In this document: one piece after another, positions 7,136 to 15,756 of the stretch
How the letters are laid out: each line of letters opens with the position of its first letter
Numbering within the stretch: the stretch's first letter is position 1
NCBI GenBank assembly: GCA_028293725.1
Contig: JAQGOE010000152.1
Span: 1-15,756 of the forward strand
DNA from: Gammaproteobacteria bacterium
GTDB lineage: Bacteria > Pseudomonadota > Gammaproteobacteria > Steroidobacterales > Steroidobacteraceae
Reading direction: 5' to 3'
Length of the DNA stretch: 15,756 bases
The notes under the pieces: generated by a model
The model's input: only the letters and a program-made list of their open reading frames with translations
The model's database searches: none
Told to the model about the DNA's origin: nothing
Position numbers and translations under genes: made by a program

Positions 7136-8281
7136 CTACTTGATAGCGCCCGCCGCCGTATCGCGGACCATCTTGTTGTACTTCATGTCCACGTTCGCCT
7201 TGGCTTCCTGGGAGGCTGCAATGGCGAGCGCCGCCAAGTTTAGCTCCAGGCGCTCGCCCTGTTGGTATTGCCTGTAATGTAGCCAGGTTTCCAGTCCGCT
7301 CATCTTCACGGCCTCCACCATCAGGCCCCGCTCGGATTGTGCCGCCAAGGCGCTCGACCACTGCTGCGCTTCTTTGCCTCCAAAATATTGATCCACCCGG
7401 AGCGTCAGCACCTCGTTCGGGGACTTGTTATCAAGGTCAGCCGACTGAGCGTTGGCCGCTTGAATCATGCTCAGGCTATAGGCCGGAATTGACAGAAGCG
7501 CATCTTTGGTGTTCTTCAGCAACATGTACTGCTGCCCCGCGGCGCTCCTGCCAGCACTCGGTGCGACGATCGGATCGGGATCGCCCAACACGTGCTGTAA
7601 GTACGCCTGCTGCGCCTGCTGCTGAAGACTATTCGGTGCGGTCGGCTCAAAGAGCAACTCCCCATTGGCATCACCGCCGGGTAGTGAGCTCACGGCGCAC
7701 AACCCCGCGTCCGCTTCCGCCTGGGAACAGAATTTCGCACGATGATCAGCGAGGCGCTGTGCCAGAGCCGTGCCGGTAGAGGCCACCATTCGCCCCGGCG
7801 CTACATCCAGGGCCGCGACACTACTCTTAGCCGAAGCGCCCAAGGTATCGAATGCCGCATCTAATGTTCGGTTCGCAGCATTCACCATGCACGGCTGGTA
7901 TCCTTGACCGGTGGATGGGTTGTAGTCCAGCACCGTTGTGGCGATCGCGTCGCTGTCGTGCTGAGCGTGCACTGCGTTCGTCAGTTGATTCGCCGACTCG
8001 CGTGACGCATCCGTCACGACGTTACCTGCCATGGCCTCCTGCTTCGTCGCGACCGCGATGGCCGAGATCAGCTCCTCGAACTTCGTGGCCATGTTCGTTC
8101 CGAAGGTACTGCCGAACACGGCGAGATCGCTGGAAATCACGCTGGCTAACTGCGTGATCTCCTGGATCGTCCACGACTCGGCCGGCCCGAAGCCATAGAG
8201 CGCCGCTCCCGCGCTGCCGCTCACCAGACACGCGACGACGGTCCCCAGCGTGCGCCATCGAGCCAGACTTCCGTGCCGCAT
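7136..8281 (-). CDS. Exported protein, tandem paralogue 2 (C-x9-C family)
   Basis: The 381-residue product has a signal peptide (about 1-26, cleavage near AGA/A). It has the same layout as the downstream 384-residue paralogue: TKQEAMAGN (79-87), GQGYQPC (125-131), DHR with C185 and C195 separated by nine residues, then RGLMVE (318-323) and YRQYQQGERLELNLA (336-350). The full-length resemblance of the two long copies implies gene duplication followed by strong divergence. ATG 8281 follows the TAG of the shorter paralogue by four bases. Function is not recognised; a periplasmic role in a transfer apparatus is inferred from signal peptide and context. Confidence 0.8.
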   Translation of the reverse strand: MRHGSLARWRTLGTVVACLVSGSAGAALYGFGPAESWTIQEITQLASVISSDLAVFGSTFGTNMATKFEELISAIAVATKQEAMAGNVVTDASRESANQLTNAVHAQHDSDAIATTVLDYNPSTGQGYQPCMVNAANRTLDAAFDTLGASAKSSVAALDVAPGRMVASTGTALAQRLADHRAKFCSQAEADAGLCAVSSLPGGDANGELLFEPTAPNSLQQQAQQAYLQHVLGDPDPIVAPSAGRSAAGQQYMLLKNTKDALLSIPAYSLSMIQAANAQSADLDNKSPNEVLTLRVDQYFGGKEAQQWSSALAAQSERGLMVEAVKMSGLETWLHYRQYQQGERLELNLAALAIAASQEAKANVDMKYNKMVRDTAAGAIK

Positions 8282-8285
8282 TGCC

Positions 8286-9044
8286 CTATTGCCCCGTCAA
8301 CATCGGTACTCGCCGCTCGAGCACCTGACCCACGATCGCATCCGCAACGAGTGTCCCCGCAGCGACCCGTGCGAGTTGCTGTTCGGCCGCCGCCACGCAG
8401 GCGGTGCTCTTGCAGTCGGCGACCGCCGGAGCCCGGGTGTCGGCAACCATCGCCGCGTAGGCGTAGCCTGCGAGCTCGCCCTCGGCGGGCAGCGTCCGTT
8501 CCGCGAATGCCCCGGCATAATTCACATCCCATCCCTGCATCCCATTGGCCGTCAGCTGGCACATGCCCACTTTGGCTTCCGAAACAGTGCAATACGAATC
8601 CCGGTGGAGTGCCATTCGCTCGCGCTCCGCGTGTGCCTGGTCAGCCACCCGCGTCGAGGCAAACGTGGCCATCAACTTCGACCGATCCAACGAGACCTGA
8701 TGCCACGCCTCGACCTGTGAAGTCGCATCTTTCTGCGCTTCGCATTTGAGCGTCACCGGCTGTCCCCAGTTCGGGTCTACCGCCATCACCGCCTTGCTCA
8801 TGCGCTCGGACATCGCGATCGCACCCATGGCTGTGGCCAGCTGTTGCTGTGAGACGAGGCGTGCTTGTCCGACCTGGTTGGCCGCCAGCGCGGTTTGCTT
8901 AACCGTCACCGCCCAGCCGGATAGCTCATTCTGCATGCTCAAGATCCATTGCAACGCTGATTGCCAAGTAATCGCCTGCGCTACCGGGGCTGTGAGCAGC
9001 ACCAACGCAGACCCCAACACTAACGTCATTCGGTGGTTGCCCAT
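8286..9044 (-). CDS. Exported protein, tandem paralogue 1, shorter form
   Basis: The 252-residue product starts at ATG 9044, which gives a clean signal peptide (1-24, cleavage near AQA/I). AAAGGA overlapping the preceding stop could serve as binding site. The in-frame ATG at 9092 lies inside the preceding gene and would bury the signal peptide. It shares KQTALAANQ (49-57), a cysteine at 101 matching the GQGYQPC cysteine, and LHR with C152 and C162 nine residues apart (SYCTVSEAKVGMC). It lacks the C-terminal RGLMVE/YRQY module of the two longer copies. Instead it has an extra cysteine pair (C211, C216). It may be an ancestral or a trimmed form. Function is unknown. Confidence 0.78.
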   Translation of the reverse strand: MGNHRMTLVLGSALVLLTAPVAQAITWQSALQWILSMQNELSGWAVTVKQTALAANQVGQARLVSQQQLATAMGAIAMSERMSKAVMAVDPNWGQPVTLKCEAQKDATSQVEAWHQVSLDRSKLMATFASTRVADQAHAERERMALHRDSYCTVSEAKVGMCQLTANGMQGWDVNYAGAFAERTLPAEGELAGYAYAAMVADTRAPAVADCKSTACVAAAEQQLARVAAGTLVADAIVGQVLERRVPMLTGQ

Positions 9045-9058
9045 CGGGTCGCGATCCT

Positions 9059-10156
9059 TTAGTTGAAGAGTTTCCCGACTCCAGACCACCAACTACTGTT
9101 CGTTGTCGGCGCACCGGTCGTGCTCGGTCGAACGCTATTCCGCTGTGCGGCGGCGGCGGACGTCGCCACCGAGGGCGACACCGTCGGTACTGTGTTGCCG
9201 CTTTGCGAGATCACCTGGCTCAATTGCTCCTGGAGCGTAATCAAGCTCGTCTGATCGCTCACCAGCGCCTTCTGCGCAGTCTGCAAGGCCGTCAGTTCCG
9301 CCGCGCAGCCGGTGTTTCCGGTCATGCACGCATTGTAGGCAGTCTGCGCGTTCTGCAAATTCGTCTGGTCCTGGTTCACCGTCATCTGCTGGTTCCCAAT
9401 CTCCTGCGTGAGCGTGTTGATCTGCGCGGCGTTATTGGTCACCTGGCCGCTCGTACCGTTGCTTCCGCTACTGAAGGTTGTCTGCGTCGCGTTGAATGGG
9501 TTGGTGTTCGCCGTGTAGTTGCTCGTCGAGCCGCTTCCCTGGTACTGAGCCCCCAGTTGAGGGTCGACCGAGGACATCCCAGCACTGGGCATGCCGTTGA
9601 TGTCCGAAAATCCGGGAATCTGGTTCACGTCCGAGATCGCCTGATTGAGCGGAGTGGTGACCAGTCCGGCAATCGGTGTGTTGGCCGTCCAAGTCTTCTT
9701 CGCGTACTGGGTCAGCACTGTTTCTGCGGCGTCCACAATGGAGGCCAAACTCGGTATCGCAAACGAGAGATCGAAAACTTGGCTAATGGAGGAAAAATTG
9801 GCCCCCGTCGGATCAAAGAGCGATCCCGTCTGCGGCGTCGCCGAGGCAATCGTTTCATGAGCTTTCGTGGCGGTCTGGATCGCCGCACCGACGGTCCCCG
9901 CAGCGCCCTGCGCACAGCTGGCCGCATCCGCGTTGATTTCAGTGGCCACCACTGAGTCTTGCTGCGAGATCAACGTCGTGTCGGTCGTGCCGCTGTCGCT
10001 GCCGCCTGTTGAGAACAGCCCCGCGAACCAGCTCGTGGTGCTCTGGGCCGTCGCCATGGCCGACACCACGACCGCCGCACCAATTAGCATTCCGAGTAAC
10101 AGCCCACGCTGTTGTGCGCGCGTCTTTTCCGCGACCCGAGCGAGTGTCTTAGCCAT
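9059..10156 (-). CDS. Envelope protein with N-terminal membrane anchor or signal, Ser/Thr/Gln-rich
   Basis: The 365-residue product has a basic N-terminus and a single hydrophobic segment (19-36). It is either an anchor or a signal peptide cut near ATA/Q. The remainder is low in charge and rich in Ser, Thr, Asn and Gln, typical of extracytoplasmic proteins. Residues 205-240 are Ser/Asn/Gly-rich. Residues 242-318 are a Gln-rich helix with likely coiled-coil character, interrupted by C277 and C284. The tail ends SSWWSGVGKLFN. GGAG lies 8 bases before ATG 10156, and the start overlaps the preceding gene by 8 bases. Resemblance to VirB5/TrbJ-type secretion proteins is only in general form. It is probably a surface or periplasmic component of the same transfer system. 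Confidence 0.72.
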   Translation of the reverse strand: MAKTLARVAEKTRAQQRGLLLGMLIGAAVVVSAMATAQSTTSWFAGLFSTGGSDSGTTDTTLISQQDSVVATEINADAASCAQGAAGTVGAAIQTATKAHETIASATPQTGSLFDPTGANFSSISQVFDLSFAIPSLASIVDAAETVLTQYAKKTWTANTPIAGLVTTPLNQAISDVNQIPGFSDINGMPSAGMSSVDPQLGAQYQGSGSTSNYTANTNPFNATQTTFSSGSNGTSGQVTNNAAQINTLTQEIGNQQMTVNQDQTNLQNAQTAYNACMTGNTGCAAELTALQTAQKALVSDQTSLITLQEQLSQVISQSGNTVPTVSPSVATSAAAAQRNSVRPSTTGAPTTNSSWWSGVGKLFN

Positions 10157-10649
10157 CTCTGTAACTCCTCATGACCGTCAAGATTCGTTGCAGCCGCTCC
10201 TCAGAGAAGATCTCGCCGAGCAGCTGCGCTCGGTCGAATGCTTCAAACCGCCGCTTGATCGCACTAAGGTTCGTGTCCGCATTCGGCGCGGACAGCAGCG
10301 TCGTCAGACTGTCCAGAAACAACGGATTGCGCCGCGATAACTCTCGCACCAGATACAGGCAGCGCGTCGTGGTCAGATGCGCGAGAACTTCCGAAAGCTC
10401 GCGAGGCATTCGGTGCAACACCTCTGAGGAGCACTCCACCAACGCTCCCAGCTCCAGCAGGAACAGTTGCACGTCAAACACATCCCTGGTATCGCCTTCG
10501 CCGAAGTCCACAGTCCACCGATCCAACCGGTCGAGCGCGAGCAGGAAAGTGAGTAACCGACCACCATCAGCGGCCGTGACAAATGACTCGTAAACGGTCT
10601 GCGCCCTCAGGTCGAGGGTTGCTCCCGTGCGTGATACGTGCTGGCTCAT
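10149..10649 (-). CDS. IcmW-like type IV secretion adaptor (tentative)
   Basis: The 166-residue product is soluble, helical and acidic in its first half, with no signal peptide. It resembles Legionella IcmW as I recall it. LLTFLLALDRLDRWTVD (32-48) matches the IcmW ITFMESVENWTLD region. The C-terminal pattern F..(x)LKR/IKRR-F-R--LL--F---RL---L is shared (KRRFEAFDRAQLLGEIF near residues 132-148). IcmW works with IcmS as a cytoplasmic adaptor that brings protein substrates to the Dot/Icm type IV secretion system. Here it lies 40 bases downstream of the DarB-like gene and overlaps the first envelope gene by 8 bases. No IcmS partner is in the window. The similarity is remote and from memory, so a profile search is the test. 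Confidence 0.5.
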   Translation of the reverse strand: MSQHVSRTGATLDLRAQTVYESFVTAADGGRLLTFLLALDRLDRWTVDFGEGDTRDVFDVQLFLLELGALVECSSEVLHRMPRELSEVLAHLTTTRCLYLVRELSRRNPLFLDSLTTLLSAPNADTNLSAIKRRFEAFDRAQLLGEIFSEERLQRILTVMRSYRDG

Positions 10650-10689
10650 ACGATATTGGCGCCGAGCCCGCCTCGCTTTCGTTCGTTAC

Positions 10690-13600
10690 TCATACGGCGA
10701 TTGCCAGATCGGAGGCTTCGGCGCGCTCGGCGCGGTGCTCCTCTTCGAACTTCGTCCTAAGCGCCTTCAGAACTTCCTCGCGCGGATGCGGCAGGTAGAA
10801 TTTGCCGACATGCCGTTTCGTCTGGAGCTTCTGCATCAGCTCGAGGAGTTGTTCCCGCCCGACAAGTGCGCTCATGAACGCCCGCGTGCCTGTGAGCTTT
10901 AGCGCGATGCTCCCGGGAGCCGTCTTCTCGCCAATGTCAAAGATTGACCCGTCCGTCATCAGCGGGCCCGACGCGGACTTCCGTCCCGGTATTGTCAGCC
11001 GAAATACCCGCCCACCTTGCTCGGATTCGAGCAAAATGCCCTCACCGCGTTCCATGTCCTTTACAGGCGCGTTGTAGATGCACAGAGCGCCTTCACTCCG
11101 ATGCGACTTACTGGCCGAGCGCTCTGCGCGCAGGTGTTCCGTTACGTACGCATCGACGTCCTGGGCGTCCATTCCGATCGGCAACGCCTTGACGGCTTCG
11201 GGCGCAATCTTCGATTTCACCAGCACCGCCCTCTGACGATTCCCCTGTGCATCACTGAACAGGATCGGCGCCCCAAGGCGCTGCTGATAGGCCAGCTCGC
11301 AAGCTCGAAAAATATTCCCCTGCAGGACGGTCGCTGTTCGGGGAATCCGTCCGCCCGGTGCATCGTCGTACGGCCGCAAGACTTCCCGAGCCCGTTCCTT
11401 ACGGTAAGGCTGTTTCTCCATAGCCTCCGGATCCAGCGCCCGATGCGCCGTGTCGATCAATGACTGCCCCTGATTTAACAGCGTCGCCAGCGAGAGCTCC
11501 TTCGACTCCTCCTCCCCCGGAAACATCACCTCCAGGGTGTACTTCGACAGCAGGAAGGGATCATCGCGACTTGACGGGAAGCGCACCGAGATCGCCACTC
11601 CGTGCAGCTCGCCACGAATCAAGTCCGAATACACAATGGACGCTCCAGGCTTGAAGTACGGCAGGTTGTCAAACAGGAAGGTCTGCTTCTCCGCCACCCT
11701 CTCCAACTGCGGAAGATCATTCGCTGCATGGATCTCTGCCACACTCTGCTTCAGCTCCCGCAGCTTCGCCGGCAGCTGCTTGCGCAGATAACCCTCTACC
11801 AGCGTGCGCAAGCGGTCCGAAAATGTCTGAATCGATCCGCTCTCTCCGAAGGGAGCATTGGCCCGGTAGCGCTCGCTGCCCGCACGAATCATCGTGAGCA
11901 GTTCCTCACTGCGCACCGGCCGCACCTCTTCCTCGTACGATAGCCGGGCAATCTTGACGGGAGAGTCGAACGTACTGTCCGAAGGTCGCAACACCCCGCT
12001 CTGGAGCTCTTCTTCGCTCTCGACCTTCGCTCCCCATTCGTAGACCTTCACCTTGAAGGGATTGATCCCCTGCTCCTCCAGCTCCTCCAGTCGCTCACCG
12101 AAGCGGTGCATCAACACATCGAGAATTTCCCGCTGCTTGTCCACCTCTACCATTGCCAAGCGACCCAGGAGCTTGTTGACGTACGGACAGTCCGACCCGG
12201 CTCCATAGCTCGCCTGACCATCGGCGCGCGGCAAATCGATATCCAGATACTCCGCGACCTCGGGGTTCTCGAACAGCCAAGACAGTGCAACCGAATCGCC
12301 GACGTCGTTTAACAGATCATGATCGTCTCCGGCGCTGTTATTGTTCTCCCGATTGGAGGTCGTGTTGGCCGACAGTTTGCGCAGCTTCGCGTTGTGCATC
12401 ATCGCCAATCGCAGCTCGGCGGGAAGTCCTGATTCCAAGATGGTGATGACCGGCTCGATCACTTGATCCTTACGATTGACGCGACCGAGCCACTGGAGAA
12501 ATTCAGCGATGTTGGCGGCTTTCTGCAGCACGATGAAATCCCGTTGCCGAATGTCGGAATCCGGTAAACGATCCGTCGCATGGAGTGAAATGCCGGTGGA
12601 CCCAGAGCGCGTGATGATGATGGCGTCGTGTTTGCCAGACTGAAAGCCGGCGACACTCGCCACTGCGTCGGCCTTCTGGTGAAAGTCTACGGCCCAGCCG
12701 TCGTCCTGCTTCGATAGGGAGAGCGTTCGTCCCGACACCTCGGTCACCGAATACCCATTCGCACCGAGTTCGTGCCGGACCACATCCAGGGGCGCGAGGG
12801 GCAAATCGGGGAGATCCCGAATCAGTTCGAGCAATCCGTCCGCGCTCTGCGCGTACTCTTTACTACTCGGCTCTTCCACCGAGACTTGACCATAGCGGCT
12901 CACCGTACGGATCTCGCCGATCCGATCCAACATAATCTCGAGCAACTCGCGAAACTGCGGCGGCGTCTCGAGGCGCACATCACGGAGCGCTTTGCTGATC
13001 GACCGTTGCAGATGCTCCCGCTTCCGTTCCTCCTCTGCCGTCAGATCACCCTGCCGCTCATCGAGCGCGTTCAGTTGTGCTTCGAGGTGCTCCACACCAG
13101 CGCGCCGCCCAATGACCTCCCGGAGCAGCGCCTCGCCGGTATTCTCCACTGCGATGACCGGCTTGCGCCCTGCCTGCAAGGCCTCCAGTGCCGTCTGCAC
13201 GCAGCTATCGATCTTGATCCCCAGCAGAAATTGTCGATTGATGGCATACAGCCGCGAGCCGAAGTTCATGCTGCTCGCGCGCATGCGGCCACCTTTGCGG
13301 TCGTGTTCCGGTATATCCTCCCAGTCGGCTTGAAACGCGGCATTTTGTTTGTCCACTATCTTCGCCACGTCACCCGAGAGGTAGCACATGCGCGCGAGAA
13401 TGGCGGCAACCTTGTTGGAGAGCTCGATATTGCGTTGTTCCAGGGCCTCATCGGGCATGCGCGTGTTGAACACGAGCTTGGAGAAATCGAGCTCGCGGCG
13501 AATCAAGACACCATCGCGCGCCATGTTTGCACTGATCGCTTCTTGCAGCGCCTCACCCCCTGACTTCAGCGTGGCCGGCAGTGTCTCGAGATCTACTGAA

Positions 13601-15756
13601 GCGGGGAACACCCTGTTGTAGATCGAGAAGTTCGTCACACCTTTCAACGGAGTCGCGGACGAGTAGACCACTCCCTTACAGTTCGCAACGGCCTCACCGA
13701 CCGCCGCGGCGGTATTGGAGGCGCCGGATGCGACGTGCGCCTCATCCATAAACAACACGGTATCGCCTTTGGACAGCTCGGTCAGCAACTGCGACTTACG
13801 ATTGTTTTCCGCCGCACGTTGGAATTGCGAATAAGTGGTGAGCACCAAGTCTGTGGCTGGATCAATCTCGTTCGTATCGAGCGCCCTGCGTCGCTCCTGG
13901 GGCGAGGTCGCGCGGTACAGCACCTCGTCCTCGGTGCCAAACTTCATGACGTGGACGCCTTCGTTGAAGATGAAAAGGCGCTTGAAGAGATCAAGCGAAC
14001 CGGTATCCTCAATATCCCGGAAAATGTCCGTGAACAGCTCCGGCTTGATCGTCATGAACAACGGAGTTTTTCCGTTGAGCTTTGCATGACGCATCATCGC
14101 GGCGATGAACCTGCCTTTCCCGAAGCCTGTCTGGTCAGCGTTGATGACCCCGCGGCCTTCCTCCGTCGCTTTGATTGCAAGCGCCAGCGCATCGATTTGC
14201 GCGGCATCGAAGTAGCGGCCACTTAGAATGTCGGCTTCCGAGTAACGCAGTTGCTTTGCGACGTAGGTGTCGACGGAACCATGCGTGGCCTCCAGATCGC
14301 GCAACGCGGCGTACGTCGCGCCAGCCATATTGATGGGCACCATGGCCACCACAGCGAGCGGGGCCTTTGAGGCGGGCTGATAGGGCACCTGGTATGCATT
14401 ACCGCGCGGCGGGGGCGCGGCTCGCGCGAATTCCGGATACTCCGCCAGTACGTGGTCGGGCACGGGCTGCTTTTCCTCGAGCGCCTTCACAATCACGTCG
14501 CGGTGCGTTGGCGGCAACCCATTGTCTATCCATTCGAGGGCGCGCGGATCTCCCCGCCGGGCTCGCTCGTGGTACCACTGCGTCACGCCGAAGGCCAGGG
14601 CCGCCAGTGCTGTAATCCGAGCCACCGCGGGGCGGCCGGAAGCCCGCTCTTCAGCCGTCGGCTCCCGTAACCGCGCCCGCGCAGCGCTCCATTCTGCTCC
14701 GGTCAATTCCCATGGCGCCTTTTGCGCCTCTGCCGGCTGCCCTGCATCTAGCTCTTGAGCGGGATACACCTCGATCACCTGTCCCGCCCACTGCCACAAC
14801 TCCCCATACGTGGTCAGAATTGGGAGCTTCTCCGGCACTTGCGAGGTCTGTGGCTGGGGTCGCTTGTCGCCCACAACAATCAGACGCACGTTGTAAGCGG
14901 CTCCCAATCGCCCGTAGAGCCGACCATCGAGCTCGACGCAACCCGCCACTTCGTAGTGGTCATACAGATAATTCAAGAAGGCTTTTGCACTGCCCTCCAC
15001 AGTGCCGTCTGAACGGGCGCTATCTGCACCCAATATCAACACCGCCCGCCCGCTATCCTTGCGCGCCTGCAAGGCCCGCAAGGCAATGTAATGATCAATC
15101 CGGCGAACGGCGGGCAAGCGATCGAAGGCCTGCGGCGCGGCCATGCCGCCGAATGGCGGGTTAGCGATCACATAGTCGAAGCCGCTCGGCTCGCCGAAAA
15201 CCGCGCGCAAGGGCGCCTCGGTGGCATCGCCCAACTCCGCACGCACGCGCGGATTCTCCGCCAGGACCGCTAAACGTTTACGATCCAGCTCCATCGCACA
15301 TAATTTCATGCCGGCGGGAAGGAGGTTCAACAACGCACCGTGACCACCCGCGGGCTCCAGCACAGTCTTGTCCCGCAAATCGTCGTGTCCTACGAGTAAC
15401 CGCTGCGCCACGACGGACATTGGCAAGGGCGTTGAGTATTGTTGCAGGGCCACCGACTCCGCGGTCCGCACGCGTGGCGTCGGCAGCCCGTAGTACAGAG
15501 TCGTCGCGACTTGAATGGCGCTCTCGTCGGGCGACTGCGCTCGTCGGGCAAAGACCCGATTCGCCGCCGATTCGCATGCCTCTTGCAGCCGATAGGTCTC
15601 AGGCGTCGTCGGCTCCCGCCCAAAGACCGCTCTGCCGAAGCGCACCAGATCCGGTGCGGCCATCTTCTTGCCTTCCAGTACCTCGAGAACTAACCCTTCG
15701 GCACACTGGCGCAGTTCATCGTCCGAGCCCGCCCGCAAGAACGCGACATTTCCCAG
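10690..15756 (-). CDS. DarB-like N6-adenine methyltransferase-helicase (strawberry-notch type), N-terminus outside window
   Basis: At least 1,688 residues are encoded; the frame stays open to the right edge, so the start is missing. Numbering here is from the TTG at 15738. An N-terminal methyltransferase has the AdoMet-binding motif VLEPAGGHG (126-134) and catalytic NPPF (193-196), typical of N6-adenine enzymes. A superfamily 2 helicase follows: DQTGFGKGR (535-543), DEAH (665-668), SSATPLKG (693-700), GSTGISLHA (1046-1054) and QWLGRVNR (1082-1089), with the spacing of strawberry-notch proteins. A charged coiled coil lies near 885-925. The C-terminal 500 residues are unassigned. Methyltransferase-helicase fusions of this layout include phage P1 DarB, which protects DNA against type I restriction. 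It heads the visible block, so a matching role in transfer is likely. Confidence 0.88.
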   Translation of the reverse strand: MGNVAFLRAGSDDELRQCAEGLVLEVLEGKKMAAPDLVRFGRAVFGREPTTPETYRLQEACESAANRVFARRAQSPDESAIQVATTLYYGLPTPRVRTAESVALQQYSTPLPMSVVAQRLLVGHDDLRDKTVLEPAGGHGALLNLLPAGMKLCAMELDRKRLAVLAENPRVRAELGDATEAPLRAVFGEPSGFDYVIANPPFGGMAAPQAFDRLPAVRRIDHYIALRALQARKDSGRAVLILGADSARSDGTVEGSAKAFLNYLYDHYEVAGCVELDGRLYGRLGAAYNVRLIVVGDKRPQPQTSQVPEKLPILTTYGELWQWAGQVIEVYPAQELDAGQPAEAQKAPWELTGAEWSAARARLREPTAEERASGRPAVARITALAALAFGVTQWYHERARRGDPRALEWIDNGLPPTHRDVIVKALEEKQPVPDHVLAEYPEFARAAPPPRGNAYQVPYQPASKAPLAVVAMVPINMAGATYAALRDLEATHGSVDTYVAKQLRYSEADILSGRYFDAAQIDALALAIKATEEGRGVINADQTGFGKGRFIAAMMRHAKLNGKTPLFMTIKPELFTDIFRDIEDTGSLDLFKRLFIFNEGVHVMKFGTEDEVLYRATSPQERRRALDTNEIDPATDLVLTTYSQFQRAAENNRKSQLLTELSKGDTVLFMDEAHVASGASNTAAAVGEAVANCKGVVYSSATPLKGVTNFSIYNRVFPASVDLETLPATLKSGGEALQEAISANMARDGVLIRRELDFSKLVFNTRMPDEALEQRNIELSNKVAAILARMCYLSGDVAKIVDKQNAAFQADWEDIPEHDRKGGRMRASSMNFGSRLYAINRQFLLGIKIDSCVQTALEALQAGRKPVIAVENTGEALLREVIGRRAGVEHLEAQLNALDERQGDLTAEEERKREHLQRSISKALRDVRLETPPQFRELLEIMLDRIGEIRTVSRYGQVSVEEPSSKEYAQSADGLLELIRDLPDLPLAPLDVVRHELGANGYSVTEVSGRTLSLSKQDDGWAVDFHQKADAVASVAGFQSGKHDAIIITRSGSTGISLHATDRLPDSDIRQRDFIVLQKAANIAEFLQWLGRVNRKDQVIEPVITILESGLPAELRLAMMHNAKLRKLSANTTSNRENNNSAGDDHDLLNDVGDSVALSWLFENPEVAEYLDIDLPRADGQASYGAGSDCPYVNKLLGRLAMVEVDKQREILDVLMHRFGERLEELEEQGINPFKVKVYEWGAKVESEEELQSGVLRPSDSTFDSPVKIARLSYEEEVRPVRSEELLTMIRAGSERYRANAPFGESGSIQTFSDRLRTLVEGYLRKQLPAKLRELKQSVAEIHAANDLPQLERVAEKQTFLFDNLPYFKPGASIVYSDLIRGELHGVAISVRFPSSRDDPFLLSKYTLEVMFPGEEESKELSLATLLNQGQSLIDTAHRALDPEAMEKQPYRKERAREVLRPYDDAPGGRIPRTATVLQGNIFRACELAYQQRLGAPILFSDAQGNRQRAVLVKSKIAPEAVKALPIGMDAQDVDAYVTEHLRAERSASKSHRSEGALCIYNAPVKDMERGEGILLESEQGGRVFRLTIPGRKSASGPLMTDGSIFDIGEKTAPGSIALKLTGTRAFMSALVGREQLLELMQKLQTKRHVGKFYLPHPREEVLKALRTKFEEEHRAERAEASDLAIAV

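Noticed and set aside
12772..13563. Long plus-strand open frame opposite the helicase
   Set aside because: It lies antisense to conserved helicase sequence and its product has no domain features. It is a shadow of a GC-rich gene on the other strand.
15736..15738. TTG as the true start of the DarB-like gene
   Set aside because: The frame stays open upstream to the window edge with protein-like sequence (LGNVAF before it), and there is no ribosome binding site. The gene is treated as truncated.

Overview
The window looks like part of a conjugative or integrative element of a proteobacterium. G+C is high (about 60% by eye), and the genes are antirestriction and type IV secretion-associated types. 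After a plus-strand gene tail (1-123) and a convergent gap (124-280), everything is one tightly packed minus-strand block. It enters from beyond the right edge and ends at 281. Gaps are 40 bases or less and many genes overlap, so it probably forms one or a few transcripts read right to left. No promoter for the block, RNA gene, insertion sequence or CRISPR array was seen.

In transcription order the block begins with a giant DarB-like protein (10690 to the right edge). This joins an N6-adenine methyltransferase to a strawberry-notch-type helicase, and its N-terminus lies outside the window. Next is a small cytoplasmic protein that resembles the Dot/Icm type IV secretion adaptor IcmW (10149-10649). 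Five exported or envelope proteins follow: an anchored Ser/Thr/Gln-rich protein, three tandem paralogues that share a C-x9-C motif, and an M23 peptidase with all its metal ligands. Then come a Pro-rich protein with a glycine-zipper-like segment (3386-4816), a 92-residue unknown (3106-3384) and a long ORF with a zeta-toxin/UDP-GlcNAc-kinase-type P-loop domain (1374-3113). Within that ORF a second frame looks more coding than the main one (2036-2278). The block ends with a KlcA/ArdB antirestriction protein carrying a long C-terminal extension (281-1354).

The exported proteins and the IcmW-like adaptor suggest a Dot/Icm-like (MPF-I type) transfer apparatus. Antirestriction functions lie at both ends of the block. 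The most unusual observation is that the KlcA/ArdB protein carries a degenerate copy of helicase motifs V and VI, matching the helicase of the DarB-like protein at the head of the same block. A reasonable but untested model is that the element uses its secretion adaptor to send protective proteins into the recipient along with DNA. All homology calls are from recalled family motifs; no search was run.
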